DNA of 64,000 nt from Pelagimonas sp. Its GTDB lineage: Bacteria > Pseudomonadota > Alphaproteobacteria > Rhodobacterales > Rhodobacteraceae. A program made the position numbers and the translations under genes. A model generated the notes under the pieces. The model was not told the DNA's origin and made no database searches. It saw only the letters and a list, made by a program, of their open reading frames with translations. Positions 49,352-58,000 of the stretch are shown here, in pieces (the first letter of the stretch is position 1; every line of letters begins with the position of its first letter). The stretch is taken from the NCBI GenBank assembly GCA_025210345.1, contig JAOARX010000023.1, positions 62,001 through 126,000 on the forward strand, given 5' to 3'.

Positions 49352-49515
49352 ATTATCGCTCCCTGTCGGACTGGCCGACTTTGTTATTGGCCGAACGCTA
49401 CGAAGGAATCAGTCCGGGGTCAACAGGGTTTTTGGATTATTTTCCATTGGCTTGGAGAAAAGTCCAACAAAACGGACCCCGGCCGCTAAGGGTAAGGATC
49501 TTGCACCCTTGCCAA
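49320..49515 (-). ncRNA. candidate small RNA 2, ending at an orphan terminator
   Basis: A strong leftward terminator (perfect 11-bp stem GGAATGGGGCC/GGCCCCATTCC, loop at 49336-49340, then TTTTT) has no gene upstream of it on this strand. The preceding bases can fold into AAGGGT/ACCCTT and GTCGG/CCGAC hairpins. The 5' end is a guess; no promoter was identified. Confidence 0.3.
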
Positions 49516-49525
49516 GATTGTATCC

Positions 49526-49552
49526 AAAAAAAGCCGCGCCATAGGGCGCGGC
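49526..49552 (-). terminator. orphan leftward terminator, 8-bp stem
   Basis: Arms 49533-49540 and 49545-49552, loop CTAT on the minus strand, then seven T (49532-49526). Confidence 0.85.
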
Positions 49553-49632
49553 CAGTCTGACAGGGAGGAAGTCGTCCCGGAGCAGGAGAGGACATGACGC
49601 CCCGGAACGAAAACACACTGGCATCAAAAGGT
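49526..49632 (-). ncRNA. candidate small RNA 1 with anti-Shine-Dalgarno segments
   Basis: A leftward unit of about 105 bases. A possible promoter (CTGACC, 17 bases, CTAAAT) lies at about 49638-49666. Two pyrimidine-rich segments, TCCTCTCCTGCTCC and CTTCCTCCC, are complementary to ribosome-binding sites. It ends at a GCCGCGCC/GGCGCGGC terminator with seven T. No protein gene precedes the terminator on this strand. The layout recalls the CCUCCUCCC-motif sRNAs of Rhodobacteraceae. Confidence 0.4.
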
Positions 49633-49675
49633 TAATTTAGTATGGTCGGGGGCGTACGGTCAGCGGGGCTTTGAA

Positions 49676-51217
49676 ATGTCGAATGATATCTTTTTGGGCG
49701 GCGGTGGCCGCGATTATGGGGAAAAGCAGTTTCTCAAGCTGAAATATGCCAATCGCCACGGTTTGGTTGCAGGGGCGACGGGAACCGGGAAAACCGTGAC
49801 CTTGCAGATCCTGGCCGAAGGGTTTTCAAAGGCGGGCGTTCCGGTGTTTCTCGCCGATGTAAAAGGCGATTTGTCGGGCTTGGCCAAGGCGGGCAGCCCG
49901 GATCACAAGCTGCATGGCGCCTTTCAAGAGCGCAATGGAAAAATCGGCTTTGACAGCTTCACCTACGAGGCCTTCCCCGCCGTGTTCTGGGACCTGTTTG
50001 GAAAACAGGGACACCCGGTGCGCACCACTGTCGCCGAAATGGGTCCGCTTTTGCTGTCGCGGCTGTTGGAATTGTCGGAACCGCAAGAGGGCATTGTGAA
50101 CATCGCCTTCCGTCTGGCCGACGAAGAGGGCATGCCGCTGCTGGATCTTGCCGACCTGCGGGCGCTTTTGGTCTGGATTGGCGAGAACCGCAAAGATCTG
50201 GCGCTGCGCTATGGCAATATCTCGGTCAATTCCATCGGCGCGATTCAGCGCCGCTTGCTGGTGCTGGACAATCAAGGCGGCAGCGGTCTGTTCGGAGAAC
50301 CCGCGCTGGATCTTGAGGATCTGATGCGGGTCGGGCCGGACGGGCGCGGGCAGGTGAATATCCTTGCGTCCGACACGTTGATGGCGTCCCCGCGACTGTA
50401 TTCGATCTTCTTGTTGTGGCTGCTCTCCGAGCTGTTTGAAACCCTGCCCGAGGTGGGCGACCCGGACAAACCCAAGCTGGTCTTCTTTTTCGACGAAGCG
50501 CATCTGCTGTTTGACGGCGCGCCCAAGGCATTGGTCGACAAGGTTGAACAGGTCGCGCGTCTGATCCGGTCCAAGGGGGTCGGGGTGTATTTTATCACCC
50601 AGAACCCGGATGATGTGCCCGAGGATATTCTGGGCCAGTTGGGCAACCGGGTTCAACACGCGCTGCGCGCCTTTACGGCCCGGGATAAAAAGGCCCTGAG
50701 ACTGGCGGCGGAGACCTATCGTGAGAACCCTGAATTCGATATCGAACAGGCCATCCGCGAGGTCGGCGTGGGCGAGGCGGTGACCTCGACCCTTGAGAAA
50801 AAGGGCATTCCGGGCATGGCGCAGCGCACCTTGATCCGCCCGCCTTCGTCACAGCTTGGGCCGATCACCACGGCGGAACGCGCGGGTGTCATGGCGGGGT
50901 CTGATCTGGCGGGCAAATATGACGTCCGGTTTGACCGGCATTCGGCCTATGAGATGCTCAAAGCCCGCGCAGAGGCCGCGGCCCGCGCCGCGCAAGAGGC
51001 GGAGCGCGAAGAAGAGGATATGGAAATGCAGGCGCGTGAATACCGCGCTGCGCGGCGCTATAGCGGCACACGTGTCAGCCGCTCGACCTCGCGCCGCACC
51101 CGCAAATCCCCCAGCTTTGGCGAAGCCATGGGCAAGATGGTGATGAAAGAGCTGACCGGCACCACCGGGCGGCGCATGGTGCGCGGGATCCTGGGCAGTT
51201 TGTTCAAAGCGCGCTAA
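49676..51217 (+). CDS. HerA-like ATPase (DUF853)
   Basis: A protein of 513 residues. Walker A GATGTGKT is at 33-40 and Walker B is KLVFFFDEAHLLFDG. VGVYFITQNPDDVPEDIL and RVQHALRAFTARDKKAL match DUF853, the bacterial HerA/FtsK-like helicases. The C-terminus is a charged coiled-coil (EAAARAAQEAEREEED) followed by an Arg/Ser-rich tail. Archaeal HerA works with NurA in DNA end resection; bacterial DUF853 proteins are little studied. It is transcribed away from the candidate sRNA promoter. Confidence 0.9.
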   Translation: MSNDIFLGGGGRDYGEKQFLKLKYANRHGLVAGATGTGKTVTLQILAEGFSKAGVPVFLADVKGDLSGLAKAGSPDHKLHGAFQERNGKIGFDSFTYEAFPAVFWDLFGKQGHPVRTTVAEMGPLLLSRLLELSEPQEGIVNIAFRLADEEGMPLLDLADLRALLVWIGENRKDLALRYGNISVNSIGAIQRRLLVLDNQGGSGLFGEPALDLEDLMRVGPDGRGQVNILASDTLMASPRLYSIFLLWLLSELFETLPEVGDPDKPKLVFFFDEAHLLFDGAPKALVDKVEQVARLIRSKGVGVYFITQNPDDVPEDILGQLGNRVQHALRAFTARDKKALRLAAETYRENPEFDIEQAIREVGVGEAVTSTLEKKGIPGMAQRTLIRPPSSQLGPITTAERAGVMAGSDLAGKYDVRFDRHSAYEMLKARAEAAARAAQEAEREEEDMEMQAREYRAARRYSGTRVSRSTSRRTRKSPSFGEAMGKMVMKELTGTTGRRMVRGILGSLFKAR

Positions 51218-51381
51218 AGGGCGAAACCACAAAAGGGGGGCGGTGCCCCTCTTGTTTTGCGGGGCATGTCACCCTGTGACATTCGGGCTGCTGATCCTGA
51301 CAATAAACGAAACGCAAGGTCGGTTGCATTTCATGCATCCAATGGATTGAGTTGCGTTATGAAATAACATATCTGGTACTC

Positions 51382-51648
51382 ATGGCTGACAAGACATCGA
51401 AAGATAAGCGCCCCGCCTGCAATGGCGGACAGCACATCCCCCGGCGCAAACGCGCAGGCGATCCCATGCGCGACTTTGATCGTCTCCCACCCGAGCTGCG
51501 GGCCTGGATGGCGCAGGCGGTGTTGCCCTGGTCTGTCACCTCATGTCTGAAGATCTGGCGCAATGCACGGGCATCCGGAGAAGGGGTTGAGGTGGCGCTA
51601 CAGCGTCTGACACAGGCCGAGGCGGGATGCCTGGCCAAGTGGCAGTGA
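51382..51648 (+). CDS. DUF6525 family small protein
   Basis: An 88-residue basic protein. The central block DPMRDFDRLPPELRAWMAQAVLPWS followed by a KIWRNA segment matches a family common in Rhodobacteraceae (DUF6525 by recollection). Function unknown. No convincing ribosome site precedes the ATG at 51382, and a downstream ATG (MRDFD) is possible. It lies alone between the HerA-like gene and the convergent PQQ dehydrogenase gene. Confidence 0.6.
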   Translation: MADKTSKDKRPACNGGQHIPRRKRAGDPMRDFDRLPPELRAWMAQAVLPWSVTSCLKIWRNARASGEGVEVALQRLTQAEAGCLAKWQ

Positions 51649-51787
51649 CGGGCGGCGCGGTCTGTCCAGGCGGAAAACCTGAACTTCCTTCAATGAGACC
51701 GCTTTAGCGGATCAAAGGTGGCGACCGCGGGTCTGGGTCCCCACAGGGGGCCCGGCCGACGGCATTCGAGAATGGAATCGCGGCAGC

Positions 51788-51817
51788 AAAAAACGCCCGG
51801 CTCAGGGACCGGGCGTT
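51788..51817 (-). terminator. terminator of the PQQ dehydrogenase gene
   Basis: Arms AACGCCCGG (51792-51800) and CCGGGCGTT (51809-51817), then a T run leftward. 22 bp after the stop. Confidence 0.85.
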
Positions 51818-51838
51818 TCTGTGTCAGTGGCAAAGGGA

Positions 51839-53602
51839 TCAGTTCGCCGCAGCCAGTTGTTTCGGCAGGCGGAAGGTCCACAGCAGGCCACCCTGGTTCA
51901 GGTAGTTGACCTTTTTGGCCACTTCCCCCCCCCAGAGTGGAACCGCGCCGCCCCAGCCCGAGATGATCGAGACATATTGCTCGCCGTCCTGTTCCCAAGT
52001 GATCGGCTGGCCCACGATGCCCGAGCCGGTCTGGAACGACCACAGTTTTTCGCCGGTTTCGTCGTCACGCGCGATGAACTCGCCCTCGGGGGTGCCGTAA
52101 AACACCAGACCGCCCCCGGTGGTCATGACACCCGACCATAGGGGGGCGTCGTTCTTGGCTTCCCATTTGACTTCCAGCGTGTCAGGGTCGATGGCCTTGA
52201 GGCTGCCGATGTGGTCTTCGTAGTTGGGCTTGATGGTAAAGCCGGACCCCAGATAGGCCGCACCCTTTTTATAGGTCACGGGCTCGTTCCAGATGTCCAT
52301 GCCCCATTCGTTGGACGGCACATAGAAGTTGCCGGTTTTCTGGCTGAAAGCCATGGGCATCCAGTTTTTCCCCCCAAGGAACGATGGCGAGGCAAAGACA
52401 ACTTCGCCTTTTTTGCCATCCGCAGCCTTGGACGGATCGCCGGGGCGGTTTTCTTCATTAAAGATCGGGCGACCGTTTTCGTCGATGCCCTCAGCCCAAG
52501 AGATGTCTTTGACAAAGGGCGTTGCCCCGACAAAGCCGCCATCCGCCGCATCCAGCACGTAGAAGAACCCATTGCGGTCTGCCGTGGCCAGACGCTGGTT
52601 GCCGTCGCGGTCGTTATAGGCGACCACTTCGTTCACACCGTCATAGTCCCAGCCCTCGCGCGGGGTGGTCTGGAAGTGCCATTTGATTTCGCCATCCGCC
52701 GGGTTGATGCCGATCCGCGACGCCGCATACAGGTTGTCACCCGAACCGTCGTTTTTCTGACCCGCATCGCGCAGCCAGCTGTTCCAGGGCGCCGGGTTGC
52801 CCGCGCCAAAGATCAGCGTATCGGTGCGCGCATCATAAGATCCGCCCAGCCAAGTCGCGCCGCCGCCGGTCTTCCACATGTCACCGGGCCAGGTGGCGTT
52901 CAACGTGCCGGTCATGGTGCTTTCTTCGCCGTTCAGCGTGCCCATGTGACCTTCGATCACCGGACGTTCCCAGACCATGTCGCCGGTGTTCACGTCGCGG
53001 GCCTGAACCGTGCCGACGATGCCAAATTCACCGCCCGAGTTGCCGGTGACCACAAGGCCGTTCACGATCAAGGGGGCGGCGGTATAGGAATAGCCCGCCT
53101 TGTAGCTGGCGATCTTGTCGCGCCAGACCACGTCGCCGGTCTTGGCGTTCAGCGCAACGATCCGCGCGTCCAGCGTGCCAAAGATGATCTTGTCACCATA
53201 GATCGCCGCGCCGCGGTTGATCACGTCACAGCAGGGCAGAATGCCTTCGGGCAGGCGCGCATCATATTGCCAAAGCTCTTTGCCGGTCTTCACGTCAATC
53301 GCATAAAGGCGCGAATAAGAGCCGGTGATATACATGATCCCGTCATAGACCAGCGGCTGGGTTTCCTGACCGCGCTGCTTTTCCCCCCCAAGGCTAAAGG
53401 CCCAGGCGGGGACAAGGTTCTTGACGTTTTCCTTGTTCAGCGTGTCCAGCGGCGAATAGCGCTGAAGGTGGCGGCCCATGCCATTGGTGACAACCTGATG
53501 GGTCATGGTCTGGTCATTGGCCAGCATGTCCTCGGTCACTTCCGCCTGCACAGCGGTGGCTGCGATCAGGCTGATGGCCGCTGCGGCGACAAATCTGTTC
53601 AT
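51839..53602 (-). CDS. PQQ-dependent alcohol dehydrogenase, lanthanide type (ExaF/PedH/XoxF-like)
   Basis: A periplasmic quinoprotein of 587 residues. The signal peptide ends VQA (residue 20), followed by an eight-bladed propeller with repeated W-docking motifs. Vicinal Cys124-Cys125 (LPCCD) form the disulfide that stacks on PQQ. Metal ligands are Glu192 (GGEFG) and Asn269 (AGNPAP), and the catalytic Asp319 lies in GWDYDGVNE. Asp321, two residues later, marks the lanthanide-binding class; calcium MxaF has Ala there. The C-terminus ([10 protein letters not shown]) resembles ethanol-oxidising ExaF/PedH more than XoxF. It should oxidise short alcohols and pass electrons to cytochrome c. Confidence 0.93.
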   Translation of the reverse strand: MNRFVAAAAISLIAATAVQAEVTEDMLANDQTMTHQVVTNGMGRHLQRYSPLDTLNKENVKNLVPAWAFSLGGEKQRGQETQPLVYDGIMYITGSYSRLYAIDVKTGKELWQYDARLPEGILPCCDVINRGAAIYGDKIIFGTLDARIVALNAKTGDVVWRDKIASYKAGYSYTAAPLIVNGLVVTGNSGGEFGIVGTVQARDVNTGDMVWERPVIEGHMGTLNGEESTMTGTLNATWPGDMWKTGGGATWLGGSYDARTDTLIFGAGNPAPWNSWLRDAGQKNDGSGDNLYAASRIGINPADGEIKWHFQTTPREGWDYDGVNEVVAYNDRDGNQRLATADRNGFFYVLDAADGGFVGATPFVKDISWAEGIDENGRPIFNEENRPGDPSKAADGKKGEVVFASPSFLGGKNWMPMAFSQKTGNFYVPSNEWGMDIWNEPVTYKKGAAYLGSGFTIKPNYEDHIGSLKAIDPDTLEVKWEAKNDAPLWSGVMTTGGGLVFYGTPEGEFIARDDETGEKLWSFQTGSGIVGQPITWEQDGEQYVSIISGWGGAVPLWGGEVAKKVNYLNQGGLLWTFRLPKQLAAAN

Positions 53603-53685
53603 ATCGGTCCTCCCGTTTGATGGTAGCGCGGGTTTCCTCGGCCCGCGTGCCCATGACCGTTGCCAGGGGCATCTATCCACCGGCA

Positions 53686-53734
53686 AGTATAGGCCAAGCG
53701 ATTTGACAGGGTACGCGCCATAGGTCGTACGACC
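53686..53734 (-). promoter_or_regulatory. PQQ dehydrogenase promoter with activator palindrome
   Basis: On the minus strand a good -10 (TATACT, 53691-53686) has no -35 match. A perfect 12-bp palindrome GGTCGTACGACC (53734-53723) lies about 45-55 bases before the predicted start, as for a positively controlled promoter. On the other strand it is followed by ACAAGACCC (53735-53743). Confidence 0.55.
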
Positions 53735-53803
53735 ACAAGACCCTTGACACGACCGGTTCCCGATAGCGCAGGGTCAAGAGGAATCATCTTCTGGGAGGTG
53801 GCT

Positions 53804-54358
53804 ATGAAACATGTGTTCACGCTAGGAGCGTGCGGCGCCCTGCTGGCCGCTGCGGTCGGTGCGCAGGCGGCTTCGCCATTGACGGATGGGGGGTATGCGG
53901 TGGCGCTTGTGGATGGCGACGGGGCGCAGATCGAGATCGCCCAGCTTGCGGTGCAAGGCGGATCTTACGCCATCGACATGCGCTTTGACGCTTTTACGGA
54001 TCACTTTTTGTCCATGCGACCGTTCAAATTCGTAGAGGGGCCCGAAACGCTTTGGTGTCATGTGCCTTACCCCTATGAAATCAAACGGGAAATAAGCAAG
54101 GATCTTGTCGATCTGGAGTATGATTTCCTATTCGTTTGGAAGCGCGCCGGAAGCTATGGGATCGATCTTTGGAACGGGGTTTATTATGTCTTGTCCCCTG
54201 AGGGGAACAGGCTGCGTGGCACCATGCATGAAATTGACATGGATCTGTTGTCGGCGCCCCCTCCGGCGGGGGATCTGCGACTGGTTGGCCCCGCGGATCT
54301 GGAGCCTGCGGACCCGGACAGCCACTGGCTGCCCGGTTTGGTGATCCACCCGCTTTAG
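53804..54358 (+). CDS. hypothetical periplasmic protein, 184 aa
   Basis: I do not recognise it. A signal peptide (1-22, ending AQA) is clear, and GGGAGGTGG precedes the ATG. The mature protein has one Cys (LWCHVPYPYE), many aromatic residues and a strand-rich middle (YDFLFVWKR, GIDLWNGVYYVLS). It is divergent from the PQQ dehydrogenase and shares the palindrome-containing promoter region, so it probably belongs to the same regulon. It could be an accessory factor for the dehydrogenase; this is inference from position. Confidence 0.75.
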   Translation: MKHVFTLGACGALLAAAVGAQAASPLTDGGYAVALVDGDGAQIEIAQLAVQGGSYAIDMRFDAFTDHFLSMRPFKFVEGPETLWCHVPYPYEIKREISKDLVDLEYDFLFVWKRAGSYGIDLWNGVYYVLSPEGNRLRGTMHEIDMDLLSAPPPAGDLRLVGPADLEPADPDSHWLPGLVIHPL

Positions 54359-54381
54359 CTTTGTATTTCAAGGCGTTGAGA

Positions 54382-54786
54382 TTAATCGGAAATTTGTGAA
54401 TTGTCCTGCTGGCTGATCGAGGTCAGGTAAGCCAGGATGAAATCCTGAACCGTGCGGTCCTGAATGCCCACATGGCGCATCTTGGTGCCGGGCATGAACC
54501 CCGCGTTATCCGCCATCCACGCGCGCAGCGCCGCCGGGGTCCAAACGATGCCCGAGGCCTCAAGCGCGATGGAATAGTCATAGTCTGCATAGCTGCCCGC
54601 CGCGCGATACAGGATATTCTCCAAGGGGGGCCCATAAGAGGCATCTTGCGCATCAACAGCATGGCAGCGGCGGCACTCATTGTCGAACAGGGCCTGGCCT
54701 GCGTTGATCTTGATGGTTTCAAAGCTGTCCGCGGCGGCCGGACCAGCCAACAGGCAGAGGGTGGCGAGCGATGTCAAAAGGCGCAT
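54382..54786 (-). CDS. small class I cytochrome c, periplasmic
   Basis: A protein of 134 residues. The signal peptide ends near AAAD (residue 20), the haem site is CRRCH (Cys38, Cys41, His42), and a methionine ligand is likely in FMPGTKM. It is small enough to be a soluble electron carrier between the PQQ dehydrogenase and a terminal oxidase. It converges on the unknown periplasmic gene and is divergent from the next binding-protein gene. Its upstream region holds a TTGAT-N4-GTCAA site. Confidence 0.92.
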   Translation of the reverse strand: MRLLTSLATLCLLAGPAAADSFETIKINAGQALFDNECRRCHAVDAQDASYGPPLENILYRAAGSYADYDYSIALEASGIVWTPAALRAWMADNAGFMPGTKMRHVGIQDRTVQDFILAYLTSISQQDNSQISD

Positions 54787-54849
54787 GGCGGGTCTCCAAT
54801 CTGGTATGCGTGATATGCGACCAGTTTAGGCCCCCCCGGCTGCGCCCCG

Positions 54850-54898
54850 TTGATCCATGTCAATCCAAGACCCTTCGCGCCCCTGTCCATTGGTCGTA
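54850..54898. promoter_or_regulatory. shared promoter region: FNR-like site, CAAGACCC and GGTCGTA
   Basis: TTGATCCATGTCAA (54850-54863) matches the FNR/FnrL box at 9 of 10 half-site bases. CAAGACCC (54866-54873) and GGTCGTA (54892-54898) repeat elements seen at the dehydrogenase promoter. It serves the cytochrome (leftward) and binding-protein (rightward) genes. Confidence 0.4.
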
Positions 54899-54963
54899 TA
54901 GAGCGGCCGCGCGGGGCTGTTAGTGTGACCTCAGGACGCCCGAGAGGCGTTAGGGAGGTGACT

Positions 54964-55956
54964 ATGACTGTAATGACGCGCCTGCGCACCGCCGCAGCAA
55001 TCGCATTGGTTTCCATGAGCACAGGGGTCTGGGGCACGGGGGCCTGGGCGGATATGCCCGTGCTCAAGGCTTCGGTGCTGAAATTCGGCACGGTGAACTG
55101 GGAACTGGATGTGATCACCCACAATGGGTTGGACGAAAAACACGGGTTTGACCTGCAGGTGCAGGGCGTGGCCGGCGGATCCGCTGCGAAAGTGGCGTTT
55201 CAGGGCGGTGAGGCGGATGTGATTGTCTCGGATTGGCTTTGGGTTGCGCGGCAGCGGGCGGCGGGCAAGGACTATGTCTTTATCCCCTACAGCCGGGCTG
55301 TGGGGGCGGTGATGGTGCCCGGCGACAGCGCGGCCCAATCCCTGGCGGATCTGAAAGGGGGCAAGATCGGCATTGCCGGTGGGCCCTTGGACAAAAGCTG
55401 GCTGATCTTGCAGGCTTATGCGGAAAAAGAACTGGGGGTGGATCTGGCGGAGGACACCGAACAGGTCTTTGGTGCCCCGCCGCTGATCTTCAAAACTGCC
55501 CTTCAGGGAGAGCTGTCCGGGGCGATCAACTTTTGGCATTTCCTGGCCAAGATGGAGGCCAGCGGCATGAAGCCGCTGATCACCGTCGAAGAGGCGGCGA
55601 CGGCGCTGGGACTTGATCCGAAAACGCCGCTTTTGGGCTATGTCCTGAAAGGCGACATGCTGCGAGATCATCCCGAACTGGTTCAGGCCATGGCCAGCGC
55701 ATCGCGCGATGCCAAGGACCTCCTAGCGGTGGATGACGCTGAATGGGACCGCCTGCGCCCGCGGATGAAGGCGAAAACCGATGCGCAATTTGATGCGCTC
55801 AAGGCCGGGTTTCGTGCGGGTATTCCCGATCCCGGACCGGTCGACGAAGGTGCCGCACAAAAGATGCTGTCTTTGATGGCAGAGCTGGGCGGCAGTGACC
55901 TTGTGGGCGATGCCGTGGACCTTCCCGATGGGGTGTTTGTCCAACCGGGAAGCTGA
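54964..55956 (+). CDS. NMT1/TauA-type ABC substrate-binding protein
   Basis: A protein of 330 residues with a signal peptide ending AWAD and the NMT1/SsuA fold start LKFGTVNWELDVITHNGLD. GGEADVIVSDWLWVARQRAAG and GGKIGIAGGPLDKSW follow. GGGAGGTGACT precedes the ATG. It should bind a small ligand in the periplasm. The next gene is an ABC ATPase with a two-base gap, but no permease gene is present. Homologues occur in PQQ alcohol dehydrogenase clusters. The ligand is unknown. Confidence 0.88.
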   Translation: MTVMTRLRTAAAIALVSMSTGVWGTGAWADMPVLKASVLKFGTVNWELDVITHNGLDEKHGFDLQVQGVAGGSAAKVAFQGGEADVIVSDWLWVARQRAAGKDYVFIPYSRAVGAVMVPGDSAAQSLADLKGGKIGIAGGPLDKSWLILQAYAEKELGVDLAEDTEQVFGAPPLIFKTALQGELSGAINFWHFLAKMEASGMKPLITVEEAATALGLDPKTPLLGYVLKGDMLRDHPELVQAMASASRDAKDLLAVDDAEWDRLRPRMKAKTDAQFDALKAGFRAGIPDPGPVDEGAAQKMLSLMAELGGSDLVGDAVDLPDGVFVQPGS

Positions 55957-55957
55957 G

Positions 55958-56662
55958 TTGCCAGCCGAAGTTGATAGGATCACCAGGCCAGCGGCGCCCC
56001 CTGTCGCTGACCTGTCGCTGCCCGGGCTGAGCCTGGGAGGGCATGCGATTTTGGGCCCGGTTTCCTTGTCCATCGGTGCGCAGCAGACGGTTGCCCTGAC
56101 CGGGCCATCCGGGATCGGTAAAACCACATTGCTGCGGATTCTGGCCGGGCTGCAACGTCACGGTGGGACGGTCAGACGCCCGGATCGGATCTCCGTTGTG
56201 TTTCAGGAACCCACGCTGATGCCCTGGCGCAGCGTGACGCAGAACCTGACCCTGACCACGGGGATCTCATGTCGCGAAGCAGACAGGCTGCTGGGGCAGG
56301 TCGGATTGGCGGGGCGTGGGGATGTCTTTCCCAACCGGCTTAGTCTTGGTCAACAGCGGCGGCTGTCCCTGGTGCGCGCCTTTGCCGCCAAACCCGATCT
56401 GCTGTTGATGGATGAGCCCTTTGTGTCGCTGGACGACCGTTTGGCAAAGGATATGATGCAGCTTTTCATGGAGTTGCGCGAAAGCCATCCGGTAGCCACC
56501 CTGTTTGTGACCCACGCGGCGCCAGAGGCGCATAGGCTGGCAGATCGCATTTTGCGGCTTGAGGGGACCCCCGCGACATTGACCGAACTTGCGGGGATCG
56601 AACTTGCGGGGCCAGAGCCTAGAACAGCGGGGCGTAGCGCCAGTTGTCAGCATCCGGTGTGA
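55958..56662 (+). CDS. ABC transporter ATP-binding protein (import type)
   Basis: A protein of 234 residues from a TTG start just after the upstream stop (TGAGTTG), with GGGAAGC as ribosome site; an ATG at 55928 overlapping the upstream gene is the alternative. Walker A GPSGIGKTT, Q-loop VVFQEPTLMPW, signature LSLGQQRRLSL and Walker B LLLMDEP are complete and of the TauB/SsuB type. It partners with the binding protein. The cognate permease is missing here. Its 3' end overlaps the convergent Sel1 gene by 44 bp. Confidence 0.88.
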   Translation: MPAEVDRITRPAAPPVADLSLPGLSLGGHAILGPVSLSIGAQQTVALTGPSGIGKTTLLRILAGLQRHGGTVRRPDRISVVFQEPTLMPWRSVTQNLTLTTGISCREADRLLGQVGLAGRGDVFPNRLSLGQQRRLSLVRAFAAKPDLLLMDEPFVSLDDRLAKDMMQLFMELRESHPVATLFVTHAAPEAHRLADRILRLEGTPATLTELAGIELAGPEPRTAGRSASCQHPV

Positions 56663-57161
56663 TTTCATCCAGATCATAATCGGCGCGTTTCAGACGCTGC
56701 GCGGCCTCGATGCCCGCCTGTGCAGCGCGATCCACCATCTGTCGACCCAGCTGTTCATCACGCGCGATCCCATGGCCCCGCAGCAGGTTAACCCCATGGT
56801 TCAATTGGCCGATCGGGTCGCCAAGCTCGGCGGCGCGGCGATCCCATGCGGCGCTGGCATCCGGATCGTATTCTCCTCCGAAACCGTTGTTGTCCATGTA
56901 GGACATCCATGTCATCGTCCCGGTCCAGCCCTGTTGCGCGCAGGCCTCGAACAGTTTTCGGGCGCTTTCGTGGTCACCGGATTTGGTCATCATGTAGCCG
57001 GACGAACATAAAACCATCCCGGTTTCACCGCGTTCCGCCCGATCCACCAATGAACGCCAGCTCATTTCCTCGGGGTTAAGCTGACCGATATTATCATCCG
57101 TTTCTGCACAGACCGCGCCAGCAAGGGCAATTGCAGCACAGCAAAGGGCATTTTTCAGCAT
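56619..57161 (-). CDS. Sel1-repeat periplasmic protein
   Basis: A protein of 180 residues with a signal peptide (1-19, ending VCA) and a GGAGGATCC ribosome site. Helical repeats of Sel1 type are seen in SGDHESARKLFEACAQQGWTG, DASAAWDRRAAELGDPIGQ and RQMVDRAAQAGIEAA. Sel1 proteins act as protein-interaction scaffolds. Members are found in several PQQ-alcohol clusters. It lies just downstream of the ABC exporter operon on the same strand. Confidence 0.82.
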   Translation of the reverse strand: MLKNALCCAAIALAGAVCAETDDNIGQLNPEEMSWRSLVDRAERGETGMVLCSSGYMMTKSGDHESARKLFEACAQQGWTGTMTWMSYMDNNGFGGEYDPDASAAWDRRAAELGDPIGQLNHGVNLLRGHGIARDEQLGRQMVDRAAQAGIEAAQRLKRADYDLDEITPDADNWRYAPLF

Positions 57162-57208
57162 GTCAGGATCCTCCGGGGACACAGTACCATAGGCCGCCGC
57201 GGCAAAGC

Positions 57209-58000
57209 TTAGTGCTTTCGTCGTAGGCCGCGCGCGGGATCATAGCCCCAAATGGCAAGCGCCATAAACACCAGTGCAAAAAGCACGGTCCACATCAGCG
57301 CGCCGGGATTCCACGCGCCATACAGGGCAAATCGGATCAGTTCGACGGCGTGGGTAAAAGGATTTCGCGCACATATCGCGTGCAGCAGCTCAGAGGATTC
57401 CGCCATTTTCCAAAGGGGATAGAGGGCCGAGCTGAGGAAAAACATCGGGAAGATCACAAAGTTCATGACGCCCGCAAAGTTCTCAAGCTGCTTGATCAAG
57501 GACGAAAGTGCCAACCCCAATGCCCCAAGCATCACCCCGGCCACCAGACAGGCAGGAAGCACCGCAACATAGCCGATGGCAGGCATGGTGATGTCGAACA
57601 GGGCGGCAATACCCAAGAAAACGTAAATCTGAAGAGTTCCGATGAATGTCGCCGCGCAAAGTCTTGAAATCAAAAGGAACCACCGGGGCAGGGGCGCCGT
57701 CATCAACAGCCGCATAGACCCCATTTCGCGGTCATATACCAGAGAAAGAGAGCTTTGCATGCCGTTGAATAACAAGATCATTCCGCATAATCCCGGAACG
57801 ATGTAGGTCTCATAGGTGATATAGGTCTGATATGGTGGGGTGATCGACAGACCCAGCGCCGCGCGGAACCCGGCGGCAAAAACCAACAGCCAGACCAGCG
57901 GACGCACCAAGGCCGCCAGAAACCTTTCGCGCTGATGGACAAAGCGCAGAGCTTCCCGGGTGCATATGGCGACAAATGCCGAGACCCAGATAGGTTTCAT
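57209..58000 (-). CDS. ABC-2 type permease, PedC-like (PQQ-alcohol system)
   Basis: A protein of 263 residues with six predicted membrane helices and the ABC-2 pattern: SSLSLVYDREMGSMRLLMTAPLPR in the loop, and FPMFFLSSALYPLWKM plus RNPFTHAVELIRFALYG late. It overlaps the ATPase gene by four bases (ATGA), so the two form one exporter. Homologues are typical of PQQ-dependent alcohol dehydrogenase clusters (Pseudomonas pedC). Export substrate unknown; alcohols or a metal-binding compound have been considered for relatives. Confidence 0.9.
   Translation of the reverse strand: MKPIWVSAFVAICTREALRFVHQRERFLAALVRPLVWLLVFAAGFRAALGLSITPPYQTYITYETYIVPGLCGMILLFNGMQSSLSLVYDREMGSMRLLMTAPLPRWFLLISRLCAATFIGTLQIYVFLGIAALFDITMPAIGYVAVLPACLVAGVMLGALGLALSSLIKQLENFAGVMNFVIFPMFFLSSALYPLWKMAESSELLHAICARNPFTHAVELIRFALYGAWNPGALMWTVLFALVFMALAIWGYDPARGLRRKH

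Noticed and set aside
49409-49627. A 72-codon leftward frame in the sRNA region
   Set aside because: It runs through the terminator stem and shows no ribosome site or protein-like composition.
52211-53620. A 469-codon open frame antisense to the PQQ dehydrogenase gene
   Set aside because: It is the typical long shadow of a GC-rich gene; the other strand encodes a complete, motif-rich enzyme.
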